A DNA stretch of 52,757 bases, taken from the NCBI GenBank assembly GCA_903930255.1, contig CAIYYA010000054.1, positions 1 through 52,757 of the forward strand, read 5' to 3'. This DNA comes from an uncultured beta proteobacterium (GTDB taxonomy: Bacteria > Pseudomonadota > Gammaproteobacteria > Burkholderiales > Burkholderiaceae_C). Under the pieces are notes generated by a model that saw only the letters and a list, made by a program, of their open reading frames with translations, was not told the DNA's origin and searched no databases. Every line of letters begins with the position of its first letter. Position 1 is the stretch's first letter. Of the stretch, positions 44,134 through 52,017 are shown one piece after another. Both the position numbers and the translations under genes were made by a program.

Positions 44134-44730
44134 ATGACTGAACGCGTCTATCTGTTCAAAGGTTTTGAGCGCTTTTGGCACTGGTCACAAGCAGGACTGA
44201 TCATTTTCATGCTGATTACCGGTTTTGAAATTCATGGCACTTTTGCCAATTTCGGATTTGAAAAAGCCGTCAATTACCACACCATCGCGGCTTGGTCGCT
44301 GGTCGGATTGTGGATTTTTGCGATCTTCTGGCACGTCACGACAGGCGAATGGCGTCAGTACATACCCACGACTGACAAAGTGCTTGCCATCATGAACTAC
44401 TACTCGTCAGGCATCTTCAAGCACGAACCACATCCATTCAAACCCACGTCCAGACAAAAACACAATCCGTTGCAGCGACTGACCTACTTGGCGATTCTGA
44501 CGCTTCTCAGTCCGCTCATTTGGATTTCAGGGTGGCTGTATCTGTTTTATGCTGACTGGCCAGCATGGGGGCTGAGCGGTTTGCAGCTCGAGTGGGTTGC
44601 CACCGGGCACACAATTGGGGCGTTTTTAATGCTGGCTTTTTTGATTTCCCACCTCTATTTAGCAACTACAGGCCATAAGCTCACATCCCAAGTCAAAGCC
44701 ATGATCACGGGCTGGGAAGAAATTGAATAA
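44134..44730 (+). CDS. Cytochrome b561-type membrane subunit
   Basis: A 198-residue four-helix di-haem cytochrome b. RFWHWSQAGLIIFMLITGFEIHG carries the first ligand region; NYHTIAAW, FWHVTTGEW and TGHTIGAF...SHLYLATTGH supply further His residues. It resembles the membrane subunits of hydrogenases, formate dehydrogenases and thiosulfate reductases that link periplasmic enzymes to the quinone pool. AAGGAG is eight bases before the ATG. It lies between the octahaem and mono-haem cytochromes. Confidence 0.92.
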   Translation: MTERVYLFKGFERFWHWSQAGLIIFMLITGFEIHGTFANFGFEKAVNYHTIAAWSLVGLWIFAIFWHVTTGEWRQYIPTTDKVLAIMNYYSSGIFKHEPHPFKPTSRQKHNPLQRLTYLAILTLLSPLIWISGWLYLFYADWPAWGLSGLQLEWVATGHTIGAFLMLAFLISHLYLATTGHKLTSQVKAMITGWEEIE

Positions 44731-44753
44731 CCACACTTTATTGGAGAACTTGC

Positions 44754-45146
44754 ATGAAAAACTTTAAATTCCTCTCTGGCGCTGCTCTTCTAGTTCTATT
44801 GGGAACCTCTATGTCGGCACAGGCTTACGATGCTGACTGGAAGCGTGGCCGCATTTACTATCGCAGCGTGTGCACCTCTTGCCATACAACAGCACCCGTT
44901 GGCGCCATCAATCCCAGCACCAAAACAAAGGCCGACTGGAGCGCCTACCTATTGCTGGACAAACATGCGAAAGGCAAGGACAGCGTCAGCAAATACGTCA
45001 CCAAGGCTTATCGTGCCAGCATCAAGGCTAGCAACAAAGCTGCTGAAAAATTCGCTGATACTCCAGATAAAGAATTACAAGAAGACATCAAGGCTTTCTT
45101 GATCAAAGGCGCTAAAGATGGAGATGCTCCTGCAAGTTGCAGCTAA
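44754..45146 (+). CDS. Periplasmic mono-haem cytochrome c
   Basis: A 130-residue exported cytochrome. The signal peptide ends at Ala-Gln-Ala about residue 24, and one haem site CTSCH is at 40-44. The rest is a Lys-rich helical protein with a C-terminal Cys (PASCS). It is cotranscribed with cytochrome b and the octahaem protein. An electron-transfer role is certain in type; the direction is not. Confidence 0.88.
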   Translation: MKNFKFLSGAALLVLLGTSMSAQAYDADWKRGRIYYRSVCTSCHTTAPVGAINPSTKTKADWSAYLLLDKHAKGKDSVSKYVTKAYRASIKASNKAAEKFADTPDKELQEDIKAFLIKGAKDGDAPASCS

Positions 45147-45179
45147 TTCAGTCGATCAATAAACCCGCAGGAACAAACC

Positions 45180-46424
45180 ATGAGCACAAAGACCCAAGCC
45201 AAATGGCTGGCTGGCTTTAAAGCAGACTACGACAAGCTTTTTGTCAAAAAGTGGTCGTCCTATATGGGAGCCGTGTTACTGGTCATCGTGATTCTGGGGT
45301 TAATGGTCAACGGCATGGTCTGGGGGGTCTTTGGTGGGGTGAAATTCTGGGGTGACTGGTTTAACAACCTGATTGGTTTAGGTGCAATTTTGGGAGTGCC
45401 GCATGAATTGGACAGCTTCTGGATGCACCGAATGTCCCTCATGAATACCACGCTGGTACTGGGCTCACTCTGTGCTGCGCTGTTGTCGCGCCAGTTTGCA
45501 CCTAACCGTCCACCGAAGCTTGAGTATTTATGGGCCCTGTTAGGAGGCTGCTTTATGGGCATTGGTGCAGCTTTGGCTGGAGGCTGTACAACAGGCGGTT
45601 TTTTTAACCCTGTTCTGCACGCATCCCCAGCTGGCTGGGCGATGTGGCTAGGTTTACTGGCAGGCGCGGCCATCGGTTTCAAATTATTGCTCTGGACTAT
45701 GGAAAACATCGAGTGGGGCACACAAGCACCGCCTATGCTGAAAATTTCCCCATCTGTCGTTCAGCGCTATCCATTGCTGGGGCTGCTGGTCGCCGTGGGT
45801 ATCTTGATCTGGGCCATCACATGGCTTTATTCTGGAAGCGAGCCTTTGGCCATTCGCGCATTGATTGTGCTCGCCGGCTTTGCCATCGGTTTCATCATGC
45901 ACCGTTCGCGGATCTGTTTTGCCAGAGCTTTTCGTGAACCTTTTGTAACAGCCGAAGGTGAAATGACCAAGGCTGTGATTTTGGCGTTGGCAATAGGTAT
46001 GCCCTTGGCTGCTTTACTCTTTCAAAAGAAAATCATTGATCCGTACGTTGCCATTCCTGCAACTTTCTGGATTGGCTCTTTGTTAGGTGGCTTGATTTTT
46101 GGTATCGGCATGATTTTTGCCGGTGGTTGCGCATCAGGCTCACTTTGGCGCATGGGCGAAGGCCATTTAAAATTGTGGGTCAGCATGTTCTTTTTTGCCT
46201 GGAGTGGTTCGACAGCCAGCGCTTTGTTGAAAAAATTCAACATCAGCTCGATTGATGAAACAAATATTGAAACCTATGAACGCACCAACCTTGGTTTTCA
46301 AGCCTATCTGCCCGATATGACTGCCAGTTGGGGTTGGACGTTTTTATTCAGTGCAGCACTTTTGCTGCTTTGGTATGGACTTGTACGCTACAACGAATCC
46401 ACCGAAAATTTCACCTTAATGTAG
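45180..46424 (+). CDS. YeeE/YedE-family (TsuA-like) sulfur-compound transporter
   Basis: A 414-residue inner-membrane protein of the YeeE/YedE family, whose TsuA member takes up thiosulfate through relayed contacts with conserved cysteines. The repeats GAALAGGCTTGGFFNP and GMIFAGGCASGSLWRMGEGH carry C136 and C317, and HRSRICFARAFREP carries C246. There are about nine to ten helices. Family members often sit beside TusA or rhodanese proteins. Here two exported sulfur-handling proteins follow, suggesting uptake, or export, of thiosulfate or sulfane sulfur generated by the octahaem enzyme. Confidence 0.93.
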   Translation: MSTKTQAKWLAGFKADYDKLFVKKWSSYMGAVLLVIVILGLMVNGMVWGVFGGVKFWGDWFNNLIGLGAILGVPHELDSFWMHRMSLMNTTLVLGSLCAALLSRQFAPNRPPKLEYLWALLGGCFMGIGAALAGGCTTGGFFNPVLHASPAGWAMWLGLLAGAAIGFKLLLWTMENIEWGTQAPPMLKISPSVVQRYPLLGLLVAVGILIWAITWLYSGSEPLAIRALIVLAGFAIGFIMHRSRICFARAFREPFVTAEGEMTKAVILALAIGMPLAALLFQKKIIDPYVAIPATFWIGSLLGGLIFGIGMIFAGGCASGSLWRMGEGHLKLWVSMFFFAWSGSTASALLKKFNISSIDETNIETYERTNLGFQAYLPDMTASWGWTFLFSAALLLLWYGLVRYNESTENFTLM

Positions 46425-46444
46425 TTTTCTCTATGGAGTTGAAG

Positions 46445-47299
46445 ATGAAAAATATGCCCTTATCCGTCGCCAGTGCTGTCCTGTCTGTCACATTGAGTGC
46501 GATTCCTGCATGGATTACAACAACAGTGCATGCCGCAGATGCTCCAGTGGAGCAAGTGGCACCGGCCACTTTCAACCGCTACGGTAAGCTGGTCGATCTG
46601 GCTTTTGTCAAGCCCTATACCGCCAGCACAAAACCTGGCCCAGTCACCTTAGTGGATGCTCGCCCAGCTGCACGCAAATATGACATTGGCCACATTCCCA
46701 CAGCACTGAATTTGCCTGATTCACAATTTGACAAACTGGCTCCAACCATGCTGCCAGCAGACAAAGCCCAATTGATTATTTTTTATTGCGATGGCCCCAC
46801 CTGTGCTCTGAGTCATAACTCAGCCTTTAAAGCTGAAAAACTTGGTTATTCAAATATCCGCGTTTACGAAGCGGGGTTTCCAGATTGGGTTAAAAATGGC
46901 AACCCACCCGCCTACAGTGCAGCTCACCTGAAAAAATTACAAGATGAAAAAATGCCATCGATTGAGGCTGGCAAAGAAGCAGGAACAATCACCGTCGCTT
47001 CTTTTGAGCGAATTTTCAAGGAAGCACCAGAAACAGTGCATTTGATTGACGTGCGCGAACCCCAAGAGTTTGCCAGCGGCACTTTCAAGGGTTCTATCAA
47101 TATGCCAATCAATGGTCTTGATAAAAACCTCGACAAACTACCCACAGACAAGCCGATCATCTTCTTTTGTGGCGCAGGCGGAAGAAGTGGTGAAGCACAC
47201 GATATGGTGAAACTCTACAAAGCTCAACTTAAAACATTTTTTCTGGATGCAGAAATCAAGTGGGCTAAAGATGGCAGCTACACCATCAAAGGCAAATAA
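46445..47299 (+). CDS. Exported double-domain rhodanese
   Basis: A 284-residue sulfurtransferase. The signal peptide ends near Val-His-Ala (residue 30). The first rhodanese domain (about 65-152) has active C115 in FYCDGPTC with a second Cys at 120; the second domain (about 184-280) has C242 in FFCGAGGRSG. Both domains keep the DAR/DVRE substrate-side motif. GGAG lies six bases before the ATG at 46445. A longer open frame overlaps the transporter 3' end, but only this start gives a signal peptide. It could move sulfane sulfur between thiosulfate, persulfides and the neighbouring DsrE protein in the periplasm. Confidence 0.92.
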   Translation: MKNMPLSVASAVLSVTLSAIPAWITTTVHAADAPVEQVAPATFNRYGKLVDLAFVKPYTASTKPGPVTLVDARPAARKYDIGHIPTALNLPDSQFDKLAPTMLPADKAQLIIFYCDGPTCALSHNSAFKAEKLGYSNIRVYEAGFPDWVKNGNPPAYSAAHLKKLQDEKMPSIEAGKEAGTITVASFERIFKEAPETVHLIDVREPQEFASGTFKGSINMPINGLDKNLDKLPTDKPIIFFCGAGGRSGEAHDMVKLYKAQLKTFFLDAEIKWAKDGSYTIKGK

Positions 47300-47323
47300 T
47301 TTCTCCTTACTTGGAACAATGAC

Positions 47324-47746
47324 ATGAAAACCAAATCACTTTTCTATTCTGCCCTAATCGCATCTTCTTTCTGTTTTTCAGCACAAGCACAAACCGAGAC
47401 TTTTTTCAATATTACCAACGCTGACAATCAGGCACAGGGAATGGCGATGGTGCTAGCGACGCAGATGGTTGAGCAAAAAGCGTCCGTCCGAATTTTGTTG
47501 TGCGGGCCAGCCGGTCAATTGGCATTGAAGTCATACGAACCGGCCACACTTAAACCTAAAAATGTGACGCCTAAACAAATGATGTCGGTGTTGATCAAGG
47601 CCGGTGCCACAGTCGAAGTGTGCGCACTATTTTTGCCCAATGCGGACAAAACACCTGCCGACTTGATTGAGGGCGTTTCGGTTGCCAAACCACCCGAGGT
47701 TGCAGCCTTCATGACAAAGTCAGGTGTTAAAGCATTTGGGTTCTGA
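47324..47746 (+). CDS. Exported DsrE-family sulfur-carrier-like protein
   Basis: A 140-residue protein with a signal peptide (to about Ala-Gln-Ala 22). The mature part matches the DsrE/DsrF-like fold: SVRILLCGPAGQLAL has C60 and ATVEVCALFLPN has C100, followed by the conserved loop EGVSVAKPPEVAAFM. Cytoplasmic DsrE proteins carry persulfides; exported forms are much less understood. It closes the sulfur operon directly after the rhodanese, so accepting sulfur from that protein is a natural hypothesis. Confidence 0.85.
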   Translation: MKTKSLFYSALIASSFCFSAQAQTETFFNITNADNQAQGMAMVLATQMVEQKASVRILLCGPAGQLALKSYEPATLKPKNVTPKQMMSVLIKAGATVEVCALFLPNADKTPADLIEGVSVAKPPEVAAFMTKSGVKAFGF

Positions 47747-47883
47747 TCTATTCATGACTGATTCTGCGCGCAAAACCTAGCATTGACAACTAACTGATTA
47801 TGATTGCTGACGCAGCGCATTTCACCGCAGCGTAAGCCGCACACCATGTTGGTACGTCAATAATGGCGTGTCCGAATCATTTC

Positions 47884-47918
47884 ACCGATGGTTTTAGCTG
47901 AATATTGAAACCATCGGT
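47884..47918 (+). terminator. Strong hairpin, possible terminator
   Basis: ACCGATGGTTT (47884-47894) pairs perfectly with AAACCATCGGT (47908-47918), 11 bp with a 13-base loop, followed by ATATTTTC. It may terminate the sulfur operon, though it is 137 bases past the DsrE stop and only 21 before the methyltransferase start, so it may instead regulate the latter. Confidence 0.5.
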
Positions 47919-47939
47919 ATATTTTCAGCAGATTCTTCA

Positions 47940-48722
47940 ATGGGCCTAAGCACTTCCAGCATTCTTACAGCAGCAGCCAATATGGCAGGCGATTTACGTT
48001 CCAGCCAAACTCCCTATTTAAAACATTTGGACATTGGGTCTGGTCATGGCGAACTGATTGAACTTTTACGAACACAAAAACAAGTCGTTGCGTCTAAGGC
48101 CTGTGACTACACCTCAGATCTCATGCAACTTTCTGACGTTGATGTTCATGTCGCAGACCTGAATCAGCAGCCACTGCCTTTCAAAGACAACACCTTCGAT
48201 CTTGTGACTTGCACAGAAGTAGTCGAACACCTTGAGCATTACAGAGAAACAATTCGTGAGATGTACCGTGTTTTAAAACCATCCGGTGTCGTGGTGATAA
48301 CGACTCCGAATATTCTTAACCTCAAATCCAGAATTCGTTTTTTTGTTTTTGGTTTTTACAACCTCTTTGGACCCATCCACACACGCGAAAGTGCACTTCA
48401 CTCGGCTGGTGGTCATATCAACCCTGTTTCCTATTTTTATCTGGCTCATTCCATGTTGGATGCCGGATTTGACAGCATAAAACTGGCTATTGATAAAAAG
48501 CAGAACACGTCATTATTCTGGTTAATTTGGTTTTATTTACCTATCAAGTTTTTTGCATGGATAACGACACGCAAAGAAAAATCTAAATACAAAACGATTG
48601 ATCAACACAATGAGCATCACGTCATAAAAATCAATGCGTTAGCGACTTTGACAGGACGAACTATTGTGGTTGGTGGCATCAAAAATGCAGATAAATTCAG
48701 TCCAAACCCATTACATCTGTAA
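47940..48722 (+). CDS. Class I SAM-dependent methyltransferase
   Basis: A 260-residue methyltransferase. HLDIGSGHGELIELL is motif I, the acidic CDYTSDLM is post-I, FDLVTCTEVVEHLEHY is the UbiE/Coq5-like motif II, and VLKPSGVVVITTPN is motif III. After the fold is a hydrophobic LFWLIWFYLPIKFFAWI segment, which suggests membrane association. The substrate is unknown. No Shine-Dalgarno is visible and a strong hairpin lies 21 bases before the ATG. Confidence 0.85.
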   Translation: MGLSTSSILTAAANMAGDLRSSQTPYLKHLDIGSGHGELIELLRTQKQVVASKACDYTSDLMQLSDVDVHVADLNQQPLPFKDNTFDLVTCTEVVEHLEHYRETIREMYRVLKPSGVVVITTPNILNLKSRIRFFVFGFYNLFGPIHTRESALHSAGGHINPVSYFYLAHSMLDAGFDSIKLAIDKKQNTSLFWLIWFYLPIKFFAWITTRKEKSKYKTIDQHNEHHVIKINALATLTGRTIVVGGIKNADKFSPNPLHL

Positions 48723-48726
48723 AACC

Positions 48727-48939
48727 ATGTCGCAACCAACAGATGATCGACTGACGAATTTAGAGATCAAAGCTAGTTTTGCAGAAGATTACCTCGACAA
48801 ACTCGATCAGATCATTACAGATCAGCAAGCTCAGATTGATCGCCTCTGCAAAGATGTGCAACGTTTGAATCAATCTCTGGCGGATGCTTCAATGACTGCT
48901 CACCATAGGCTTGACAACGAGCAACCCCCTCACTATTGA
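48727..48939 (+). CDS. slyX: SlyX-family protein
   Basis: A 70-residue coiled-coil protein, MSQPTDDRLTNLEIKASFAEDYLDKLDQIITDQQAQIDRL, matching the SlyX family pattern (RLxxLE-K-xFxExxLxxLNxxI). The function of SlyX is unknown. The ATG is four bases after the methyltransferase stop. Confidence 0.9.
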   Translation: MSQPTDDRLTNLEIKASFAEDYLDKLDQIITDQQAQIDRLCKDVQRLNQSLADASMTAHHRLDNEQPPHY

Positions 48940-49023
48940 TCAACAATTCTTCTTGGCGCAAGAGAAAAGCACAATTTAGCTTGGTAACTCTGCCAAAATG
49001 CAGATTGATAGCAGAACCATGTC

Positions 49024-50307
49024 ATGCACACAAACTTAATAATCGACCTAATGAACCAACTTGGTTCACAGGCAAAAATAGCCTCGGCGCATATGGCGAA
49101 AGCTGATACCGCTACCAAAAACGCAGCACTTCGCAAGCTTGCTGCTCTTTTGCGTGCGAATCTCCTTGCGCTGCAAACAGAGAACGAAAAAGACCTTGCA
49201 CGTGCCATCGCAGCCAACTTGGCCGAACCGATGGTTGATCGACTGAAACTAACACCCAAGGTGATTGAAACCTGTGCTCAAGGTTGCGAACAATTGGCAG
49301 CCATGGCAGACGTGATTGGTGAAGTCACGGGCATGAAGCAACAGCCTAGCGGCATCCGTGTGGGGCAAATGCGCGTTCCAATTGGTGTGTTTGGCATGAT
49401 TTTCGAGAGTCGCCCGAATGTCACTATCGAAGCCGCCAGTTTATCCATTAAAAGTGGCAACGCCTGCATTTTGCGTGGTGGCTCTGAAGCCATTGATACC
49501 AACAAAATACTCGCCAAACTGGTTCAACAAGCATTGCAAGAAAGTGGCTTGCCGATTCACGCGGTACAACTCGTCGAAACGACGGATCGAGCTGCAGTTG
49601 GTCAACTGATTACCATGCCACAGTATGTCGACGTCATCATTCCACGGGGTGGAAAAGGTTTGATCGAACGCATCAGCGCCGAAGCAAAAGTGCCTGTTAT
49701 CAAACATCTCGACGGCAACTGTCACACTTATGTCGACGACCCGTGCGACATCGCACAAGCCATCAAGGTCGCAGACAATGCAAAAACCAACAAATTCAGC
49801 CCATGTAATGCGACAGAAAGCATGCTGGTGGCGCACGCTGTTGCCAGCGAGTTTTTGCCGAAAATGGGTGCCATTTTCGCAAGCAAGGGCGTCGAGATGC
49901 GCTGCGACAACCAAGCGCTAACAATTTTGCGACGCGTCGTTCCTGAAGCGCTGCTAAAGCCTGCCAGCGAAGCCGACTGGTCTGAAGAATACTTGGCGCC
50001 CATCATCAGCATCAAGGTCGTGACGGGTGTCACTGAAGCTATCGATCACATCAACCGCTACAGCAGTCACCATACCGACGCGATACTAACAAGTGATCAT
50101 CTCCACGCTCAGCAGTTTCTGCGTGAAGTTGATTCCGCCAGTGTTATGGTTAACACCAGCACTCGTTTTGCCGATGGTTTCGAATACGGTTTAGGTGCCG
50201 AGATTGGTATCAGCACCGACAAATTCCACGCACGCGGCCCAGTCGGCATAGAGGGATTAACATCTCTTAAATATGTCGTTCTGGGGCAAGGCGAAGTTCG
50301 CACCTGA
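49024..50307 (+). CDS. proA: Gamma-glutamyl phosphate reductase
   Basis: A 427-residue NADPH-dependent enzyme of proline synthesis, converting glutamyl-5-phosphate to the semialdehyde. The catalytic Cys is C261 in [23 protein letters not shown] and [13 protein letters not shown] are typical blocks. Length is normal. An ATG nine codons in (49051) is a possible alternative start. Confidence 0.98.
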   Translation: MHTNLIIDLMNQLGSQAKIASAHMAKADTATKNAALRKLAALLRANLLALQTENEKDLARAIAANLAEPMVDRLKLTPKVIETCAQGCEQLAAMADVIGEVTGMKQQPSGIRVGQMRVPIGVFGMIFESRPNVTIEAASLSIKSGNACILRGGSEAIDTNKILAKLVQQALQESGLPIHAVQLVETTDRAAVGQLITMPQYVDVIIPRGGKGLIERISAEAKVPVIKHLDGNCHTYVDDPCDIAQAIKVADNAKTNKFSPCNATESMLVAHAVASEFLPKMGAIFASKGVEMRCDNQALTILRRVVPEALLKPASEADWSEEYLAPIISIKVVTGVTEAIDHINRYSSHHTDAILTSDHLHAQQFLREVDSASVMVNTSTRFADGFEYGLGAEIGISTDKFHARGPVGIEGLTSLKYVVLGQGEVRT

Positions 50308-50333
50308 ACATTTTCGTTTTCAAAATCAACGAC

Positions 50334-50642
50334 ATGAAGAAGTCTATTTCTATTTGGATGACCTGCCTGGCACTTACCCAGGGTTCGGTTTTTGCCAGTG
50401 CCACTTTGGCGTTAGAGAATGGTTGCTTTTCTTGCCATGGTGCGCAATTGCGTGGAGAAGCGCACTCATTTGCACACATGGCCACCAAGCTCAGTCGACT
50501 CAAGGGCAATGCAATTGCCCAAGCCGAATTTGCCGATAAATACCGCAGTGGTCAGCCGCTCGAAAGAATTCATGCCCATGAGCGATTGAGCGCAAATACA
50601 GCGCAACTTTTGGTGCATTGGCTGGCCGAAGGTGCTCACTAA
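50334..50642 (+). CDS. Small periplasmic mono-haem cytochrome c
   Basis: A 102-residue exported protein with a signal peptide (to about residue 22-26) and one haem site CFSCH at 31-35. Later MATKLSRLKG and YRSGQPLERI resemble class I cytochromes of the FCSD/SoxX-like small kind, with the axial Met in AHMATK possible. Its role between proA and gshA is not clear. Confidence 0.8.
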   Translation: MKKSISIWMTCLALTQGSVFASATLALENGCFSCHGAQLRGEAHSFAHMATKLSRLKGNAIAQAEFADKYRSGQPLERIHAHERLSANTAQLLVHWLAEGAH

Positions 50643-50654
50643 AGGAGTTAATTG

Positions 50655-51950
50655 ATGGTTCCTCATCTCGTCACAGCCCTGACTGGCCCTATCAATGAGC
50701 TAGAGCAGCGTGTGCTTGACTCCACGTCGGCGATCGAACGCTGGTTTCGGCTCGAGTGGATGGAGCACACACCACCGTTTTACAGCTCGGTGGATGTGCG
50801 CAATGCAGGCTTCAAACTGGCGCCTATCGACACCAATTTATTCCCCGGTGGCTGGTGCAACTTAACGCCAGAGATGCTGCCACTCGCGGTTCAGGCTGCA
50901 ATGGTTGCCATTGAAAAAATTTGTCCAGAAGCACGCAATCTGCTGGTGATTCCAGAAAACGGCAAGCACAGCCATTTCTATTTGTCCAATTTGGCACAGT
51001 TGCAGCGCATTTTTCAAATGGCTGGCCTGAACGTACGGATTGGCTCGATTGATCCCGCGCTCAAAAAATCCGTCAGTTTTGATTTATCCGATGGACAGCA
51101 AGTGACCTTGGAGCCAGCACTGCGCGGCAAACGCAGACTAGGGCTGAAAGACTTTGATCCCTGCACAATATTGCTCAACAACGACCTGAGCGCAGGTGTC
51201 CCGGGTATTCTGGAAGAAATTTACGAGCAATATTTGCTGCCACCACTGCATGCTAGCTGGCCGATCCGTCGCAAAAGCACACACTTCAAATGTTACGAAG
51301 AGGTTGCCAAACGACTGGCCAAACTGCTTGGAGTCGATCCCTGGCTGATTAACCCTCTGTTTGACAAATGCACTGCCATCGACACGACAAAAAGCCCTGA
51401 TTTGGATAACTTGAGCTCACAAGTCGATACAGTGTTGGCCCGTGTTCGTAGAAAATACAAAGAATATGGTATCAAGGAAAAACCTTTTGTCGTGGTGAAA
51501 ACGGATCATGGCACGCATCCCATGGGCATTGTGACCCTGCGCGATGCAAAAGACACACAAGACCTGCTCTCGCGTTTGAGTCAGCAAGCAACCAACACCA
51601 AACTTGTCGCGCCAGTGCATAACTTTATTGTTCAAGAGGGTGTGCTTACTCATGAACGCATGCACGACAGCGTTGCAGAACCTGTGGTTTATATGATGGA
51701 TCGCTACGTCGTCGGAGGCTTTTACCGGGTACACGCTGAGCGCACTGCCGATGAGAATCTGAATGCACCAGGGTCGAGCTACGTGCCTCTGGCATTCGAG
51801 CACAGTGCGCAATTGCCGCAGCCTGGCATTGCACCTGGAGCCAGTGCGCCCAACCGCTTTTATATGTATGGTGTGGTTGCTCGTCTAGCAATGTTGGCTG
51901 CCAGCTATGAACTCGAAGCAACGGATCCGCTAGCTGACGATACCAACTAA
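50655..51950 (+). CDS. gshA: Glutamate-cysteine ligase (proteobacterial type)
   Basis: A 431-residue enzyme of glutathione synthesis in the form common to beta- and some other Proteobacteria, unrelated in length to the E. coli 518-residue protein. Features are SVDVRNAGFKLAPIDTNLFPGGWCNL near the N-terminus and KTDHGTHPMGIVTLRDAKD. AAGGAG precedes the ATG at 50655 by seven bases. It is nine bases after the cytochrome gene and upstream of kup. Confidence 0.95.
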   Translation: MVPHLVTALTGPINELEQRVLDSTSAIERWFRLEWMEHTPPFYSSVDVRNAGFKLAPIDTNLFPGGWCNLTPEMLPLAVQAAMVAIEKICPEARNLLVIPENGKHSHFYLSNLAQLQRIFQMAGLNVRIGSIDPALKKSVSFDLSDGQQVTLEPALRGKRRLGLKDFDPCTILLNNDLSAGVPGILEEIYEQYLLPPLHASWPIRRKSTHFKCYEEVAKRLAKLLGVDPWLINPLFDKCTAIDTTKSPDLDNLSSQVDTVLARVRRKYKEYGIKEKPFVVVKTDHGTHPMGIVTLRDAKDTQDLLSRLSQQATNTKLVAPVHNFIVQEGVLTHERMHDSVAEPVVYMMDRYVVGGFYRVHAERTADENLNAPGSSYVPLAFEHSAQLPQPGIAPGASAPNRFYMYGVVARLAMLAASYELEATDPLADDTN

Positions 51951-52017
51951 TCCCTCAGTCGCGAAATACCAACCCTCAAAACATGGAGTCCGATGGCGCT
52001 AGCGCTACGGGTGACTT

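Noticed and set aside
47818..47888. Direct repeat CATTTCACCG twice upstream of the methyltransferase gene
   Set aside because: Only two ten-base copies with no third and no fixed phase; compatible with chance.
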